Notes under the pieces: model-generated
Database searches by the model: none
The model's input: the letters and a program-made list of their open reading frames with translations, nothing else
Told to the model about the DNA's origin: nothing
DNA from: Actinopolyspora mzabensis
GTDB taxonomy: Bacteria > Actinomycetota > Actinomycetes > Mycobacteriales > Pseudonocardiaceae
Assembly: GCF_900101095.1 (NCBI RefSeq)
Contig: NZ_FNFM01000003.1
Coordinates: forward strand, 408,396 to 472,395
Reading direction: 5' to 3'
Length of the DNA stretch: 64,000 nucleotides
Program-made: the position numbers and the translations under genes
Part shown: positions 17,488-27,294 of the stretch, piece after piece
How positions within the stretch are numbered: position 1 is the stretch's first letter
Layout of the letters: every line of letters starts with the position of its first letter

Positions 17488-17943
17488 TCAGCGCGACTCC
17501 CACACCCCTGTTTCACTGGTACGCGCCGCAACGTCCGATGGAAGCTCGCCGGAGACGAGTTGGGCTATGGTGACATTCTCCAGCACTTCGCGCAGGCTGC
17601 TGCGCACCGCGATCCAGACCCACTGCAGTACAGCGACCGACGGATCGTACTGCACGTCCTCGGCCCGTTGGCCGTGTATGCTGACCAGCGGGCCGTCGGT
17701 GGCGCGAATCACATCGGCTATCGAGATAGTGCCCGGTTCCCGGGCCATCACCCAACCACCGGCCTGCCCCCGCCTGCTGGCGACGAAACCGGCGCGCCGC
17801 AGGTCACTCAGTACGGCCTGCAGGAAGTTTCGTGGGATGTCCTGGGCGAGGGCGACGTCCTCGGCACTGACCGGCCCTGCCTGTGCACGGGCTATCTCCA
17901 CCAGCGCGCGCAACGCGTAGTCCACCTTGGCCGAAATCCGCAT
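17488..17943 (-). CDS. Rrf2 family transcriptional regulator
   Basis: A 151-residue winged-helix regulator that opens with the classic MRISAKVDYALRALVE and continues with IPRNFLQAVLSDLRRAGFV and RRGQAGGWVMAREPGTIS, the DNA-binding helix and wing of the Rrf2 family. It contains no cysteine at all, so it cannot hold the Fe-S cluster used by IscR, NsrR or RsrR; a CymR-like mode is more likely. It lies just upstream of tauE, so control of sulfur transport is a reasonable inference. The ATG at 17943 fits the family; an in-frame ATG at 17958 would add five residues. Confidence 0.88.
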   Translation of the reverse strand: MRISAKVDYALRALVEIARAQAGPVSAEDVALAQDIPRNFLQAVLSDLRRAGFVASRRGQAGGWVMAREPGTISIADVIRATDGPLVSIHGQRAEDVQYDPSVAVLQWVWIAVRSSLREVLENVTIAQLVSGELPSDVAARTSETGVWESR

Positions 17944-18177
17944 GACTCGATTGTTCATCACACCCGGCTGGAAGAGTGCTCCAGCCCTTGGACCGAGTTC
18001 TCCTCGGAGGAGTTCGGCCCCACCGCCCCGCGTGAAACGGGTAGGTCCCCGCACCGCGAGCATCGGCGGACTCGAAAACAACTCGCATGGTGGTGGCGGG
18101 GACGCCCCTCCCCGTACGGGTGATTCCCGGCGAGGCCCGCCGGGCACGGCGAGCGGGCGAGAGCCCGGCCCGCACGA

Positions 18178-18215
18178 CTTTCGGGGCCGCCCGCGAATGC
18201 GGACGGCCCCGAAAG
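18178..18215 (-). terminator. terminator after the S1 protease gene
   Basis: Perfect 12-base arms, CTTTCGGGGCCG at 18178-18189 and CGGCCCCGAAAG at 18204-18215, with an inner CCGC/GCGG that can extend the stem. It lies 57 bases downstream of the protease stop codon, in the gap before the Rrf2 gene. Confidence 0.8.
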
Positions 18216-18272
18216 CTCGTGGCGCGGACCGGAATGGCCGGCCCGGTTCACCCGAAGGGTGCAACCGAGGGG

Positions 18273-19412
18273 TCAGCCGGTCACCAGGCTCACGCCGTAG
18301 GCGTTGAGGGCCTCGTTGACGGGCTGGAAGTAGGTGGTGCCACCCGAGGTGCAGTCACCCGATCCACCGGAGGTCATACCCTGGGCCTGGCCACCGGAGA
18401 TGAAGGAACCACCGGAGTCACCGGGCTCGGCGCAGACATCGGTGCGGGTCAGGCCGTAAACGGTACCGCTGGGGTAGCTGACCGTCTGGTTCTTGGCCTG
18501 GATGGTGCCACAGTGCCAGCCCGTGGTCTGACCGGAACGGCACACCGAGGAGCCGACCGCGGCCTCCTGCGAACCGCTCACGATGCTGGCGTAGCCGTCG
18601 TACTGATCGACCCAGGGACGCAGCGTGTCGTCGGAGCCGGTCTGCACGTAGGAGTAGTCGTTGCCGGGGAAGGAGGAACCGGCGAACGTCCCGCTGGGGC
18701 TACCGGTGCTGTCGCCGGTGCTCCCGCAGTGGCCCGCCGAGACGAATCCGCCGGACACGGCGAACCCGACCGAGCAGACCGTGGAACCATTGATGGTGTA
18801 GCGCTGCCCACCGATCACATCGGCGTAGGTGCGCGGCTGCTCGGCGGACTCGACCACGCTCACCGAGTCACTGTCCACACCGGTGGAAGCAACGAATTCG
18901 GTCGCGCGGTCGGCCGTGCCCTTCTCGGTGGTCAAAACCACGGAATTGCTGGTCGTGTCGACGTACCAACCGGTGACCGATTCCGGAGCACGCTTCGCAT
19001 TCCGGTTCAGCGTGGTGTTGGCGGCACGCAGTTGTGCCTTGCTGTCGTCCACGAGCCTGGGAACGGCGTCCTCGGCCCGCACCCTGTCGAATTCGGAGCG
19101 GTCGGTGACACCCACGACCAGCTTCCCGAGGTCGGCGTCGTAGTGGAATCCGCCGAAACTACTGCCGAGCTTGTCGGCCATACCGTCGGCGGCCTGCCGC
19201 GCCACGGCTTCGGCATCGAGCCGTTGTTCGGCCTGAGCGTGACTCAGGCCGAGGTCGCGCTGCATGGCCTGCATCATCGTGCTCGCGTGTCGCGGGCTCG
19301 GATCCTCGGAAACGTTGGCGCTGTCCGCTGTGGCCGGTGCGGTCATGGCGGTCAGCGTTCCCGCGGCGAGAATCGCGGACGCCGCAATTCGGCCGGGCAT
19401 TTTCCGCTGCAT
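18273..19412 (-). CDS. secreted S1 family serine protease (streptogrisin/alpha-lytic type) with propeptide
   Basis: A 379-residue preproprotein. Residues 1-29 are a signal peptide (basic start, hydrophobic core, cleavage after TAPATA). Residues about 40-195 are the alpha-lytic-type prodomain that folds the enzyme (LGLSHAQAEQRL, FGGFHYDADLGKLVVGVTD). The mature domain starts near VIGGQRYTING and carries the catalytic triad: His in SAGHCGSTG, Asp in GNDYSYVQ and Ser in EPGDSGGSF. Six cysteines form the three expected disulfide pairs. It is exported and digests extracellular protein. The gene stands alone, with a strong terminator behind it and a GGGAGA ribosome-binding site in front. Confidence 0.95.
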   Translation of the reverse strand: MQRKMPGRIAASAILAAGTLTAMTAPATADSANVSEDPSPRHASTMMQAMQRDLGLSHAQAEQRLDAEAVARQAADGMADKLGSSFGGFHYDADLGKLVVGVTDRSEFDRVRAEDAVPRLVDDSKAQLRAANTTLNRNAKRAPESVTGWYVDTTSNSVVLTTEKGTADRATEFVASTGVDSDSVSVVESAEQPRTYADVIGGQRYTINGSTVCSVGFAVSGGFVSAGHCGSTGDSTGSPSGTFAGSSFPGNDYSYVQTGSDDTLRPWVDQYDGYASIVSGSQEAAVGSSVCRSGQTTGWHCGTIQAKNQTVSYPSGTVYGLTRTDVCAEPGDSGGSFISGGQAQGMTSGGSGDCTSGGTTYFQPVNEALNAYGVSLVTG

Positions 19413-19609
19413 CTGTGATCTCCCTGTACGCGAAAACGGTTTGTCTTCGGTGGCAGGAAAGTTTCCGGGGAAAACGCTTCAGCGACAATACTGCGTTTGC
19501 AGCAGCGCTCGGCAAACGGAGTACATGCCACCGGAACACGTTCCGTGCGGAACACACCCGGGAGATCACCGGGCATTGGCGGAAAAACGACGCGTGACCG
19601 GCTGCGGCA

Positions 19610-19638
19610 TTGACAGCCTCCTCCGCCCCTTTTACCGT
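19610..19638 (+). promoter_or_regulatory. orphan sigma-A/HrdB-like promoter
   Basis: TTGACA at 19610-19615 and TACCGT at 19633-19638 are separated by exactly 17 bases. The -35 is perfect and the -10 fits the actinobacterial TANNNT rule. It points rightward into 290 bases with no gene and then the gltBD operon in the opposite direction, so it has no coding target. Confidence 0.55.
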
Positions 19639-19644
19639 CTACGA

Positions 19645-19920
19645 TTCGCTTTGTGCGACGCGGGCTTCCTGACCGGCGATTTCATCGCTGAAAAGGGAAA
19701 AACGGGCCCCGAGGACACACCGAACGACCGGTTCACGTTGTGTGTCCGAAAAAGGGCGGAAGCATTCCACAACACGGAACCGAACGTGTAAAACGGGAAT
19801 GAAAAAGTATGATCAAATCACCGTGGGGCTGCGCCGCACGAGTGGGCCGAAGGGGCTCGCACGATGCCGCGTAGGACGTCGCGCGAGCCGAGTGGGGCTG
19901 TCCGACAGGGACAGCCCCAC
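19645..19920 (+). ncRNA. candidate small RNA (unconfirmed)
   Basis: A transcript starting about 7 bases after the orphan promoter and stopping at the perfect hairpin 19892-19920 would be about 275 nucleotides long with no credible open reading frame. It would converge on gltD without overlapping its coding region. This is an inference from promoter and terminator alone; no homology to a known RNA family is visible to me. Confidence 0.25.
19892..19920. terminator. gltD terminator, perfect hairpin usable on both strands
   Basis: Twelve-base perfect arms GTGGGGCTGTCC (19892-19903) and GGACAGCCCCAC (19909-19920) with a 5-base loop, 9 bases beyond the gltD stop codon. It ends the gltBD operon and could also end a transcript coming from the promoter at 19610. 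Confidence 0.85.
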
Positions 19921-19928
19921 CTCCGGTG

Positions 19929-21380
19929 TCATGTCAGCGGACGGTCATTGGGACCGATCGGCGCGGGAAGCGCGTCGCGTCCCATCAGGTAACGATCCAC
20001 ACCGGCCGCCGCGGAGCGTCCCTCCGAGATGGCCCAGACGATCAGCGACTGACCGCGTCCCATGTCACCGGCGCTGAACACACCGTCGACACTGGTCATG
20101 AAGGAACGGTCCCGCGCCACGTTGCCACGGGCGTCGAGCTCGACACCGAGCTCGTCGACCATGCCGGCACGTTCCGGACCGACGAAGCCCATCGCCAACA
20201 GCACCAGCTCGCACGGCAGCTCCTGCTCGGTGCCCTCCACCGGGACGAACTTGCCGTTCTCCTTGCGAACCTCGACCAGCTGCAACGCACGCAGGTTTCC
20301 GTCCTCGTCACCGAGGAACTGCTGGGTGTTGACCGAGAACAGACGCCGACCACCCTCCTCGTGTGCCGAGGAGACCCGGTAGAGCATCGGGTAGGTGGGC
20401 CAGGGCTGGTTCTCCGGCCGCTCATTGGGCGGGGTCGGCATGATCTCCAGCTGGGTCACCGACGCCGCGCCCTGACGATGCGCCGTTCCCAGACAGTCGG
20501 CACCGGTGTCACCCCCACCGATGATGACCACGTTCTTGCCCTCGGCACTGATGGACGCCTGCGGCAGGTCACCCTGCTGTACCCGGTTCGCGGGCGGCAG
20601 GTACTCCATCGCCTGGTGGATACCGCCCAGTTCCCTGCCGGTGATGGGCAGGTCCCGGGACATCGTGGATCCGCCCGCCAGCACCACGGCGTCGTGCTCG
20701 GCACGCAGCTGCTCCACGGTGAGATCCACCCCGACATCGACACCCGTGCGGAACTCGGTGCCTTCCTGCCGCATCTGCTCGAGCCTGCGGTCGAGCCGGA
20801 ACTTCTCCATCTTGAACTCGGGGATGCCGTAGCGCAGCAGCCCGCCGATCCGGTCGGCGCGCTCGTAGACGATCACCCGGTGCCCGGCACGCGTGAGCTG
20901 CTGCGCCGCGGCCAGTCCGGCCGGGCCGGAGCCGACCACGGCCACCGTGCGTCCGGTCACGGCCGCAGGCTGCTCCGGCCGCACCCAACCCTCTTCCCAG
21001 GCCCGATCGATGATCTCGATCTCGACCTGCTTGATGCTCACCGCATCCGAGTTGATTCCCAGCACGCAGGCGGCCTCGCACGGAGCCGGACACAGCGTGC
21101 CGGTGAACTCGGGGAAGTTGTTGGTGGCGTGCAGCCGTTCGATGGCACCGCGCCAGTCCTCCCGCCAGACCAGGTCGTTCCACTCCGGAATGAGATTTCC
21201 CAGCGGGCAGCCCTGATGGCAGAAGGGGATGCCGCAGTCCATGCAGCGGCCCGCCTGCTGCTCCAGCTGCTGGTGGGAGAACTCCTCGTAGACCTCACGC
21301 CAGTCCTTGAGCCGGATGTCGACCGGCCGACGCTGCGGCGTCTCGCGCGGCGTGGTCAGAAAGCCCTTCGGGTCAGCCAT
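19929..21380 (-). CDS. gltD: glutamate synthase (NADPH) small subunit
   Basis: A 483-residue glutamate synthase small subunit. It takes electrons from NAD(P)H through FAD and passes them to the large subunit. The N-terminal Fe-S region has [17 protein letters not shown] and [10 protein letters not shown], cysteine sets for two [4Fe-4S] clusters. Then comes the FAD loop [17 protein letters not shown], and in the second half the NADPH loop [15 protein letters not shown]. The ATG at 21380 lies inside the end of gltB, overlapping by 8 bases, so the subunits are made in a coupled way. Length matches the family. Confidence 0.96.
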   Translation of the reverse strand: MADPKGFLTTPRETPQRRPVDIRLKDWREVYEEFSHQQLEQQAGRCMDCGIPFCHQGCPLGNLIPEWNDLVWREDWRGAIERLHATNNFPEFTGTLCPAPCEAACVLGINSDAVSIKQVEIEIIDRAWEEGWVRPEQPAAVTGRTVAVVGSGPAGLAAAQQLTRAGHRVIVYERADRIGGLLRYGIPEFKMEKFRLDRRLEQMRQEGTEFRTGVDVGVDLTVEQLRAEHDAVVLAGGSTMSRDLPITGRELGGIHQAMEYLPPANRVQQGDLPQASISAEGKNVVIIGGGDTGADCLGTAHRQGAASVTQLEIMPTPPNERPENQPWPTYPMLYRVSSAHEEGGRRLFSVNTQQFLGDEDGNLRALQLVEVRKENGKFVPVEGTEQELPCELVLLAMGFVGPERAGMVDELGVELDARGNVARDRSFMTSVDGVFSAGDMGRGQSLIVWAISEGRSAAAGVDRYLMGRDALPAPIGPNDRPLT

Positions 21381-24300
21381 GAGCGGCCTCCATGATCGCC
21401 TCGTTGACGTCGCGGCCGTCGCGCTCGGCATCGGCCTTGGCATTGAGAACGCGCTTGAAGTCCTTCGGCATCACCTTGCCGAACCGTGTCGCGGCGGCCT
21501 CCCAGTCGCCGAGCAGCTCGCGAGCCACGGTGGATCCGGTTTCGCGGTGGTGCTTCTCGATCAGTTCGTACAGTTCGCCGCGATCGTCGGAATCCAGCGG
21601 GTCCAGATCGACCATCTCGTGGTTGATCCGGTCGGGGCGCGGATCGAGCACGTAGGCGATACCGCCGGACATGCCTGCCGCGAAATTGCGCCCCGTACCA
21701 CCGAGCACCACGATCCGGCCGCCGGTCATGTACTCACACCCGTGGTCGCCCACGCCTTCCACAACTGCCAACGCCCCGGAGTTGCGCACCCCGAAACGTT
21801 CACCGACGACACCGCGAACGAACATCTCGCCGCCCGTGGCGCCGTAGAGCAGCACGTTGCCCGCGATCACGTTGTCCTCCGCGGCGAAGGCGGCGTCCTC
21901 CTGCGGACGCAACACGACCCGGCCGCCCGACAGCCCCTTGCCGACGTAGTCGTTGGAGTCGCCGTTGAGTCGCAGGGTGATACCGCGCGGCAGGAAGGCT
22001 CCGAAGGACTGTCCCGCCGAGCCGGTGAACGTGACGTGGATGGTGTCGTCGGCCAGTCCCGCGCCACCCCACTTGCGGGTGAGTTCGGAACCCAGCATGG
22101 TGCCGACCGAGCGGTTGACGTTGCGCACCGGCAGCTCCAGCCGCAGCGGAGTGCCGTCGGACAGTGCCCCTTCGCTGAGCTGAATCAGGGTGTTGTCCAG
22201 CGCCTTTTCCAGGCCGTGTTCCTGTTTGGCCGTGCAGTGCCTGGCCGAGTCCTCGGCGACCTCCGGCACGTGCAGGATCGGCGAGAGATCGATGCCCTCG
22301 GTCTTCCAGTGTCGGGTGGCCGGATCGGTGTCGAGCATCTCGGTGTGGCCGATCGCCTCCTCGATGGAGCGGAATCCCAGCGCGGCCAGGTGCTCCCGCA
22401 CTTCCTGAGCGATGAACTCGAAGAAGTTGACGATGTAGTCGGCCCGACCGTCGAACTTGGCACGCAGCTCCGGATTCTGGGTGGCCACACCCACCGGGCA
22501 GGTGTCCAGGTGACACACCCGCATCATGACGCAGCCGGATACCACCAGCGGAGCGGTGGCGAAGCCGAACTCCTCGGCGCCGAGCAGCGCGGCCAGGACC
22601 ACGTCCCGGCCGGTCTTGAGCTGCCCGTCGGTCTGCACCACGATCCGGTCGCGGAGCCCGTTGGCCAGCAGCGTCTGCTGCGTCTCGGCCAGCCCGAGCT
22701 CCCACGGCGCCCCGGCGTGCTTGATGGAGGACAGCGGAGACGCACCGGTACCACCGTCGTGCCCCGAGATGAGCACCACGTCGGCGTGTGCCTTGCTCAC
22801 TCCCGCGGCGACCGTGCCGACACCGACCTCCGAGACCAGCTTGACGTGCACCCGCGCCCGCGGATTCGCGTTCTTGAGGTCGTAGATCAGCTGGGCGATG
22901 TCCTCGATGGAGTAGATGTCGTGGTGCGGCGGCGGCGAGATCAGCCCCACCCCGGGAGTCGAGTGCCGGGTGTCGGCGATCCAGGGATAGACCTTGTGCC
23001 CGGGCAGCTGTCCCCCCTCGCCCGGCTTGGCCCCCTGGGCGATCTTGATCTGGATGTCGTCGGAGTTGACCAGGTATTCGCTGGTGACCCCGAACCGACC
23101 GCTGGCGGCTTGTTTGATGGCCGAACGCCGCCAGTCCCCGTTGGTGTCCACCGTGAACCGATCGGCGTCCTCACCGCCCTCACCGGTGTTGGACTTGGCC
23201 CCGAGCCGGTTCATCGCCACCGCGAGAACCTCGTGCATCTCCTTGGAGATCGAGCCGTAGGAGATCCCACCGGTCGCGAACCGCTTGACGATCTCGGAAA
23301 CCGGTTCCACCTCGTCGATGTCGACCGGCTCACGCGCGCCCTCGCGGAACTTGAGCAGCCCGCGCAGCGTCATCAGCCGCTCGGACTGTTCGTCGACGTG
23401 GTTGGTGTACTCCTTGAAGATGTCGTACTGGCCGCTGCGGGTGGAGTGCTGCAGCTTGAACACCGTGTGGGGGTTGAACAGGTGCGGATCGCCCTCACGG
23501 CGCCACTGGTACTCACCGCCCACCGCGAGCTCGCGGTGGTGCGCCTTGAGGCCGTCGGCGGGGAAGGTCCTGCGGTGGCGCTGACCGATCTCGGTGGCCA
23601 GGGTCTCGAAGTCGATGCCGCCGAGCCGGGAGGTGGTGCCGGTGAAGCAGCGGTCGACGATCTCCTCACCGAGTCCGATGGCCTCGAAGATCTGGGCCCC
23701 CGTGTAGGAGGCGACCGTGGAGACACCGATCTTGGACATGGTCTTGCGCAGCCCCTTGCCAAGAGCCTTGATCAGGTTCTTGGTGGCCTGCTTGGCATCC
23801 ACCCCGGAGACCTCACCGCGCGCCACGAGGTCCTCGACGCTGGCCATGGCCAGATAAGGGTTCACCGCGGCGGCACCGTAACCGACCAGCAGGGCCACGT
23901 GATGCACCTCGCGGACATCGCCCGCTTCGACGACCAGTCCCACGTGGGTACGGCTCTTCTCCCGGATGAGGTGGTGATGCACCGCGCCGGTCAGCAGCAG
24001 CGAGGGAATCGCCGCGTACTCGGCGTCGGCACCGCGATCGGAGAGCACGATGATGCGGGCCCCGTCGGCCACCGCCTCGGAGACCTCACGGCAGATCTCG
24101 TCCAACCGCTGCCGGAGTGCCTGACCTCCCCCGGCGGCCCGGTACACCATGTGAATGGTCACCGAACTCAGTTCGGGGCGGTCCCCGTCGTCGTTGATGT
24201 GGATCAACTTCGCGAGCTCGTCGTTGTCCAGCACCGGGAACGGCAGCACCAGTTGGTGGCAAGCCTGCGGGTCGGTGTCCAGCAGGTTGTGCTCCGGACC

Positions 24301-25944
24301 GACATGGGTGCTCAGCGAGGTGACCAGTTCCTCGCGGATGGCGTCCAGTGCCGGGTTGGTGACCTGGGCGAACAGCTGGGTGAAGTAGTCGAACAGCTGG
24401 CGCGGCCGTTCGGACAGCGGAGCGAGCGGAACGTCGTTGCCCATGGAACCGACGGGTTCGGCACCTCCGGAGGCCATGGGCTTGAGCAGCGTGTCGACTT
24501 CTTCCTCGGTGTAGCCGAACAGCTGCTGGCGCTGTACGAGCGAGGAGTGCGGCGGGACCTCACGGGAGCGGGTGGGCAGGTCCTCGAGATGGACCATTCC
24601 ATCGTCCAACCACTGCCGGTAGGGATGCTGCGCGGCGAGTTCGCCCTTGATCTCCTCGTCGTCGACGATACGTCCCCGCTCGGTGTCGAGCAGGAACATC
24701 TTGCCCGGCTGCAACCTGCCCTTACGTGCCACCCGCTGCGGCTCGATGTCGAGCACACCGGTCTCGCTGGCCAGCACGAGCATGTTGTCGTGGGTGACCC
24801 AGTAGCGGCCGGGCCGCAGGCCGTTGCGGTCGAGCACCGCCCCCACCTGTGCACCGTCGGTGAAGGTAACCAGGGCAGGACCGTCCCACGGTTCCATGAG
24901 GTTGTTGTGGAACTCGTAGAAGGCGCGGCGCTGGGGATCCATCTCGGTGTGGTTCTCCCACGCCTCGGGGATCATCATCAGCACGGCGTGCGGCAGCGAA
25001 CGCCCACCGAGGTGGAGCAGTTCCAACACCTCGTCGAAAGTGGCCGAGTCGCTGGCGTCGGGCGTGGCGACCGGGTAGAGCCGCGAGAGGTCGCCCGGGA
25101 TCAGGTCCGTGTCGAGCATGCTCTCGCGGGTGCGCATCCAGTTGCGGTTGCCGCGCATGGTGTTGATCTCACCGTTGTGCGCGATGTAGCGGTACGGATG
25201 CGCCAGCGGCCACGAGGGGAAAGTGTTCGTGGAGAACCTCGAGTGCACCAGGCCGATGGCGCTGCTGAACCGGTCGTCCGTGAGATCGATGAAGAACGCG
25301 TCGAGCTGCGCCTCGGTCAGCATCCCCTTGTAGACGAGCGTGCGGGCCGACAGGCTCGGGAAGTACACGTCGGTGTCGTGCTCGGCACGTTTGCGCAGGC
25401 AGAACGCACGGCGTTCCAGCCGCATGACGGGGTCCTGCCCGTCCGTGGCGGAGTCGCCGGACTCGGCGACGAACAGTTGACGGAAGCGGGGCATCACTCC
25501 CCGGGCCAACGAACCGGCACAACCGGGATCGACCGGCAGCGTCCGCCAGCCGAGCACTTCGAGCCCCTCTTCCGCCGCGATCCGCTCGATCGCGGCCACC
25601 GCCTGCTCGCAGTCCGCTTCTTCGTCCGGAAGAAAGGCGTTACCCACCGCGTAACCGCCGGCGGGGGGAAGTTCGAACGGAACCACCTCGCGCAAGAACG
25701 CGTCCGGCACCTGGGTCAGGATTCCCACCCCGTCACCGGTGTCCGGATCGGCGCCTTTCGCGCCCCGGTGTTCCATGTTGCGCAGCGCGGTCAGCGCGTT
25801 CCGCACAATCGCGTGATCCTTGCGGCCGGCCATATCGGCGACGAGCGCCACACCGCACGCGTCGTGATCGTTGGCAGGGTCGTAGAGACCCTCGACGTCG
25901 GCGCCCCGTTGCACTCGACCTCTCGCATTCTGGGAAACCGGCAT
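21373..25944 (-). CDS. gltB: glutamate synthase (NADPH) large subunit
   Basis: A 1523-residue large subunit that makes two glutamates from glutamine and 2-oxoglutarate. The ATG at 25944 is preceded by GGGAGG; it yields a 29-residue propeptide before Cys30 ([13 protein letters not shown]), the N-terminal nucleophile of the glutaminase domain. The FMN/2-oxoglutarate synthase domain follows ([39 protein letters not shown]), with the [3Fe-4S] motif C-x5-C-x4-C in [18 protein letters not shown]. The C-terminal beta-helix has GGRVVLRP and [11 protein letters not shown]. With gltD it forms the nitrogen-assimilating GOGAT enzyme. A long antisense reading frame opposite it is a codon-bias shadow. Confidence 0.97.
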   Translation of the reverse strand: MPVSQNARGRVQRGADVEGLYDPANDHDACGVALVADMAGRKDHAIVRNALTALRNMEHRGAKGADPDTGDGVGILTQVPDAFLREVVPFELPPAGGYAVGNAFLPDEEADCEQAVAAIERIAAEEGLEVLGWRTLPVDPGCAGSLARGVMPRFRQLFVAESGDSATDGQDPVMRLERRAFCLRKRAEHDTDVYFPSLSARTLVYKGMLTEAQLDAFFIDLTDDRFSSAIGLVHSRFSTNTFPSWPLAHPYRYIAHNGEINTMRGNRNWMRTRESMLDTDLIPGDLSRLYPVATPDASDSATFDEVLELLHLGGRSLPHAVLMMIPEAWENHTEMDPQRRAFYEFHNNLMEPWDGPALVTFTDGAQVGAVLDRNGLRPGRYWVTHDNMLVLASETGVLDIEPQRVARKGRLQPGKMFLLDTERGRIVDDEEIKGELAAQHPYRQWLDDGMVHLEDLPTRSREVPPHSSLVQRQQLFGYTEEEVDTLLKPMASGGAEPVGSMGNDVPLAPLSERPRQLFDYFTQLFAQVTNPALDAIREELVTSLSTHVGPEHNLLDTDPQACHQLVLPFPVLDNDELAKLIHINDDGDRPELSSVTIHMVYRAAGGGQALRQRLDEICREVSEAVADGARIIVLSDRGADAEYAAIPSLLLTGAVHHHLIREKSRTHVGLVVEAGDVREVHHVALLVGYGAAAVNPYLAMASVEDLVARGEVSGVDAKQATKNLIKALGKGLRKTMSKIGVSTVASYTGAQIFEAIGLGEEIVDRCFTGTTSRLGGIDFETLATEIGQRHRRTFPADGLKAHHRELAVGGEYQWRREGDPHLFNPHTVFKLQHSTRSGQYDIFKEYTNHVDEQSERLMTLRGLLKFREGAREPVDIDEVEPVSEIVKRFATGGISYGSISKEMHEVLAVAMNRLGAKSNTGEGGEDADRFTVDTNGDWRRSAIKQAASGRFGVTSEYLVNSDDIQIKIAQGAKPGEGGQLPGHKVYPWIADTRHSTPGVGLISPPPHHDIYSIEDIAQLIYDLKNANPRARVHVKLVSEVGVGTVAAGVSKAHADVVLISGHDGGTGASPLSSIKHAGAPWELGLAETQQTLLANGLRDRIVVQTDGQLKTGRDVVLAALLGAEEFGFATAPLVVSGCVMMRVCHLDTCPVGVATQNPELRAKFDGRADYIVNFFEFIAQEVREHLAALGFRSIEEAIGHTEMLDTDPATRHWKTEGIDLSPILHVPEVAEDSARHCTAKQEHGLEKALDNTLIQLSEGALSDGTPLRLELPVRNVNRSVGTMLGSELTRKWGGAGLADDTIHVTFTGSAGQSFGAFLPRGITLRLNGDSNDYVGKGLSGGRVVLRPQEDAAFAAEDNVIAGNVLLYGATGGEMFVRGVVGERFGVRNSGALAVVEGVGDHGCEYMTGGRIVVLGGTGRNFAAGMSGGIAYVLDPRPDRINHEMVDLDPLDSDDRGELYELIEKHHRETGSTVARELLGDWEAAATRFGKVMPKDFKRVLNAKADAERDGRDVNEAIMEAAHG

Positions 25945-26065
25945 TCGGATCCTCCCGTCGTCAGGCAACGACCTCAGCCACGCGAAAAAGTGGGGACGAG
26001 ATCGTGGAAACCTCTCCGGAGCTGACAAGAAGGATGCGCCGTTGCACTCTTGGTCAGTTTGCGGA

Positions 26066-26115
26066 ACTATACAGATTTCCGAGTTGCACGACTACGAGTA
26101 AGTAACACGTGTTAC
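26066..26115 (-). promoter_or_regulatory. gltB promoter with upstream palindrome
   Basis: On the minus strand a TATAGT hexamer (26071-26066) is a strong -10 element, giving a start near 26059 and a leader of about 115 bases. No good -35 box stands at the right distance. Instead the perfect palindrome GTAACACGTGTTAC occupies 26102-26115, centred about 50 bases upstream of the start, where an activator would bind. The GTAAC/GTTAC half-sites recall the GTnAC half-site of GlnR, but the spacing differs from the known GlnR box. Confidence 0.45.
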
Positions 26116-26307
26116 ACCCGCGGGTCCTGCTCCCGAAATCTGGGACAGCATGATCGCGAAACGTAGCGACGCGCACACTTCGAGCACCGGGCAACGGGGT
26201 TGCCGCCGGACCGGGCCGACCTCGGAAAAGCCACTACGGGGATTGCCCGCCTTCACGATGTTGTGCTTCCACCACGATACCCGGCGACGTCCATATGGCC
26301 GATTTTG

Positions 26308-26326
26308 TTTCACTCAGCACTGAAAC
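26308..26326. promoter_or_regulatory. 19-base repeated motif, copy 2
   Basis: TTTCACTCAGCACTGAAAC, with one extra pairing base on the left (G at 26307) giving GTTTCA/TGAAAC arms around an 8-base spacer. It matches the copy at 15633 in 17 of 19 positions. It is 365 bases upstream of the gltB start codon and 340 bases upstream of the plus-strand gene at 26665. Confidence 0.5.
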
Positions 26327-26664
26327 AACAAACAGAACAAATAAATAGCTGCGCCGTGTGCCCTCACGCCACCGGGGAATGCCCGGGCAGCACGCCGTGC
26401 ACCTTCCGAGCGAAGAGGATCCGAGGACGAGATCGGACCTTCGGAAGCGCGGAACACGAAATGTCAACACACGGCAGCAGTAGCACCACGAACAGCACGA
26501 GGCGGCGACAGCAGCAACCTCAGCAACGGACCAGTCCTACGACTGACCAGCGATAACAATTGTGACAACCCTCGCGTGACCGAAGTGAGCCATTTCATTG
26601 CGCGTTTCCGCACCGAACAGCAGACTCCGCGGCGGTCGGCCGAACCACGCGAGAAAGTGATCAG

Positions 26665-26913
26665 ATGAGCGCTGGTGACAATTCCACCGAGCTGGAATTC
26701 GACATCGATCTCGGCGCGGAGGAGATGCGACGGCGCGCCGAGATCACCCGGGCCCTGGGCGACGACTGGGACCCCTCGGAACAGCTTCGGGGCGAACGCG
26801 AGGCGCACGCCCTGCTGTACTCCGGGCTCGACGAGTGGCAGCGCGACGTTTACGAGCAGTTGATCAGCGCGGGTGTGCTTCCCGAAGGCATCGGTGGCGA
26901 GCATGCCGATTGA
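26665..26913 (+). CDS. small acidic conserved protein (DUF6400-like)
   Basis: An 82-residue acidic protein, FDIDLGAEEMRRRAEITRAL then GDDWDPSEQL, ALLYSGLDEWQRDVYEQLI and AGVLPEG. This pattern recalls small Streptomyces proteins annotated as DUF6400; I make that link from memory with moderate certainty. It is predicted to be all helical and cytoplasmic; no function is known. Its last 11 bases overlap the start of the next gene, so the two proteins are probably made together. Confidence 0.65.
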   Translation: MSAGDNSTELEFDIDLGAEEMRRRAEITRALGDDWDPSEQLRGEREAHALLYSGLDEWQRDVYEQLISAGVLPEGIGGEHAD

Positions 26914-27127
26914 CCCGTTCGCCGACATCGGCCGCCGGGCGTGGATCGACTGCCCCAGCTGCCACCACGGGCGGGACTGCTCGGAATGCCTGCGCGGACG
27001 TTCCTGCAGCGACCACTGGCAGTACCTGCTGTCCAACTCCGGCACCCTGCTGTACCTGCAGTGCCCCAGCTGCACCCATCTCTGGCAACACGACACGCAC
27101 GGTGGCCGCACCGAGCGGAAGTGCTGA
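26903..27127 (+). CDS. small cysteine-rich zinc-ribbon-like protein
   Basis: A 74-residue protein with eight cysteines: CPSC and CSEC in the first third, a lone Cys in RSCSDHW, and CPSCTHLWQHD near the end, then a final Cys. The two CPxC knuckles about 40 residues apart are the usual layout of a zinc ribbon. It is translated from an ATG inside the end of the preceding gene (11-base overlap), so the acidic protein and this basic, metal-binding one may work as a pair. Function unknown; not the same as any family I can name confidently. Confidence 0.65.
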   Translation: MPIDPFADIGRRAWIDCPSCHHGRDCSECLRGRSCSDHWQYLLSNSGTLLYLQCPSCTHLWQHDTHGGRTERKC

Positions 27128-27294
27128 ATCCCTCGGCCACGCCGGCTGCTCGCACGTGACGTGCCGTAACCGCGAATCTGGAGGCGAGCCCAGCGCAGCC
27201 AAGGCCCGCGAAACGTCCCGTCCCGCTACTAATTGACGGGAGCGGTCACACGCCGCACGGCCCTCACCTCCGTGCTGGAGCGGAACGGAGCAGT

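Larger units (their letters stand above)
19413..19928. other. gene-free interval between protease and gltD
   Basis: No protein-coding gene is supported in these 516 bases. Contents from left to right: the leader and presumed promoter of the protease gene (minus strand), a near-consensus plus-strand promoter at 19610-19638, a short TTTCA/TGAAA inverted repeat at 19680-19693, an A-rich stretch near 19795-19815, and the hairpin at 19892-19920. Confidence 0.6.
25945..26664. other. 720-base intergenic region upstream of gltB
   Basis: No gene is convincingly supported. It holds the gltB leader (about 115 bases) and promoter, a 14-base palindrome at 26102-26115, the second copy of the repeated motif at 26308-26326, and a CAG-rich stretch near 26464-26525 that could encode a 31-residue basic peptide but lacks a ribosome-binding site. 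The rightmost part must carry the promoter for the gene at 26665. Confidence 0.55.

Noticed and set aside
19680..19693. TTTCATCGCTGAAA as a third copy of the 19-base motif
   Set aside because: The arms match but the spacer has four bases rather than eight and shares little with the other two, so it may be chance.
21307..26025. A 1572-codon open frame on the plus strand opposite gltB
   Set aside because: It mirrors gltB exactly, its composition is that of the reverse complement of GC-biased codons (rich in His, Arg, Gly, Val), it has no recognisable domain, and gltB is a certain gene.
26307..26326. GTTTCA...TGAAAC taken as a ParB parS site
   Set aside because: parS is a compact 16-base palindrome with GTTTCACGTGAAAC in the core; here an 8-base spacer separates the arms.
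26461..26556. A 31-codon basic, Gln-rich peptide gene upstream of the acidic small protein
   Set aside because: No ribosome-binding site, low-complexity composition and no sign of conservation.
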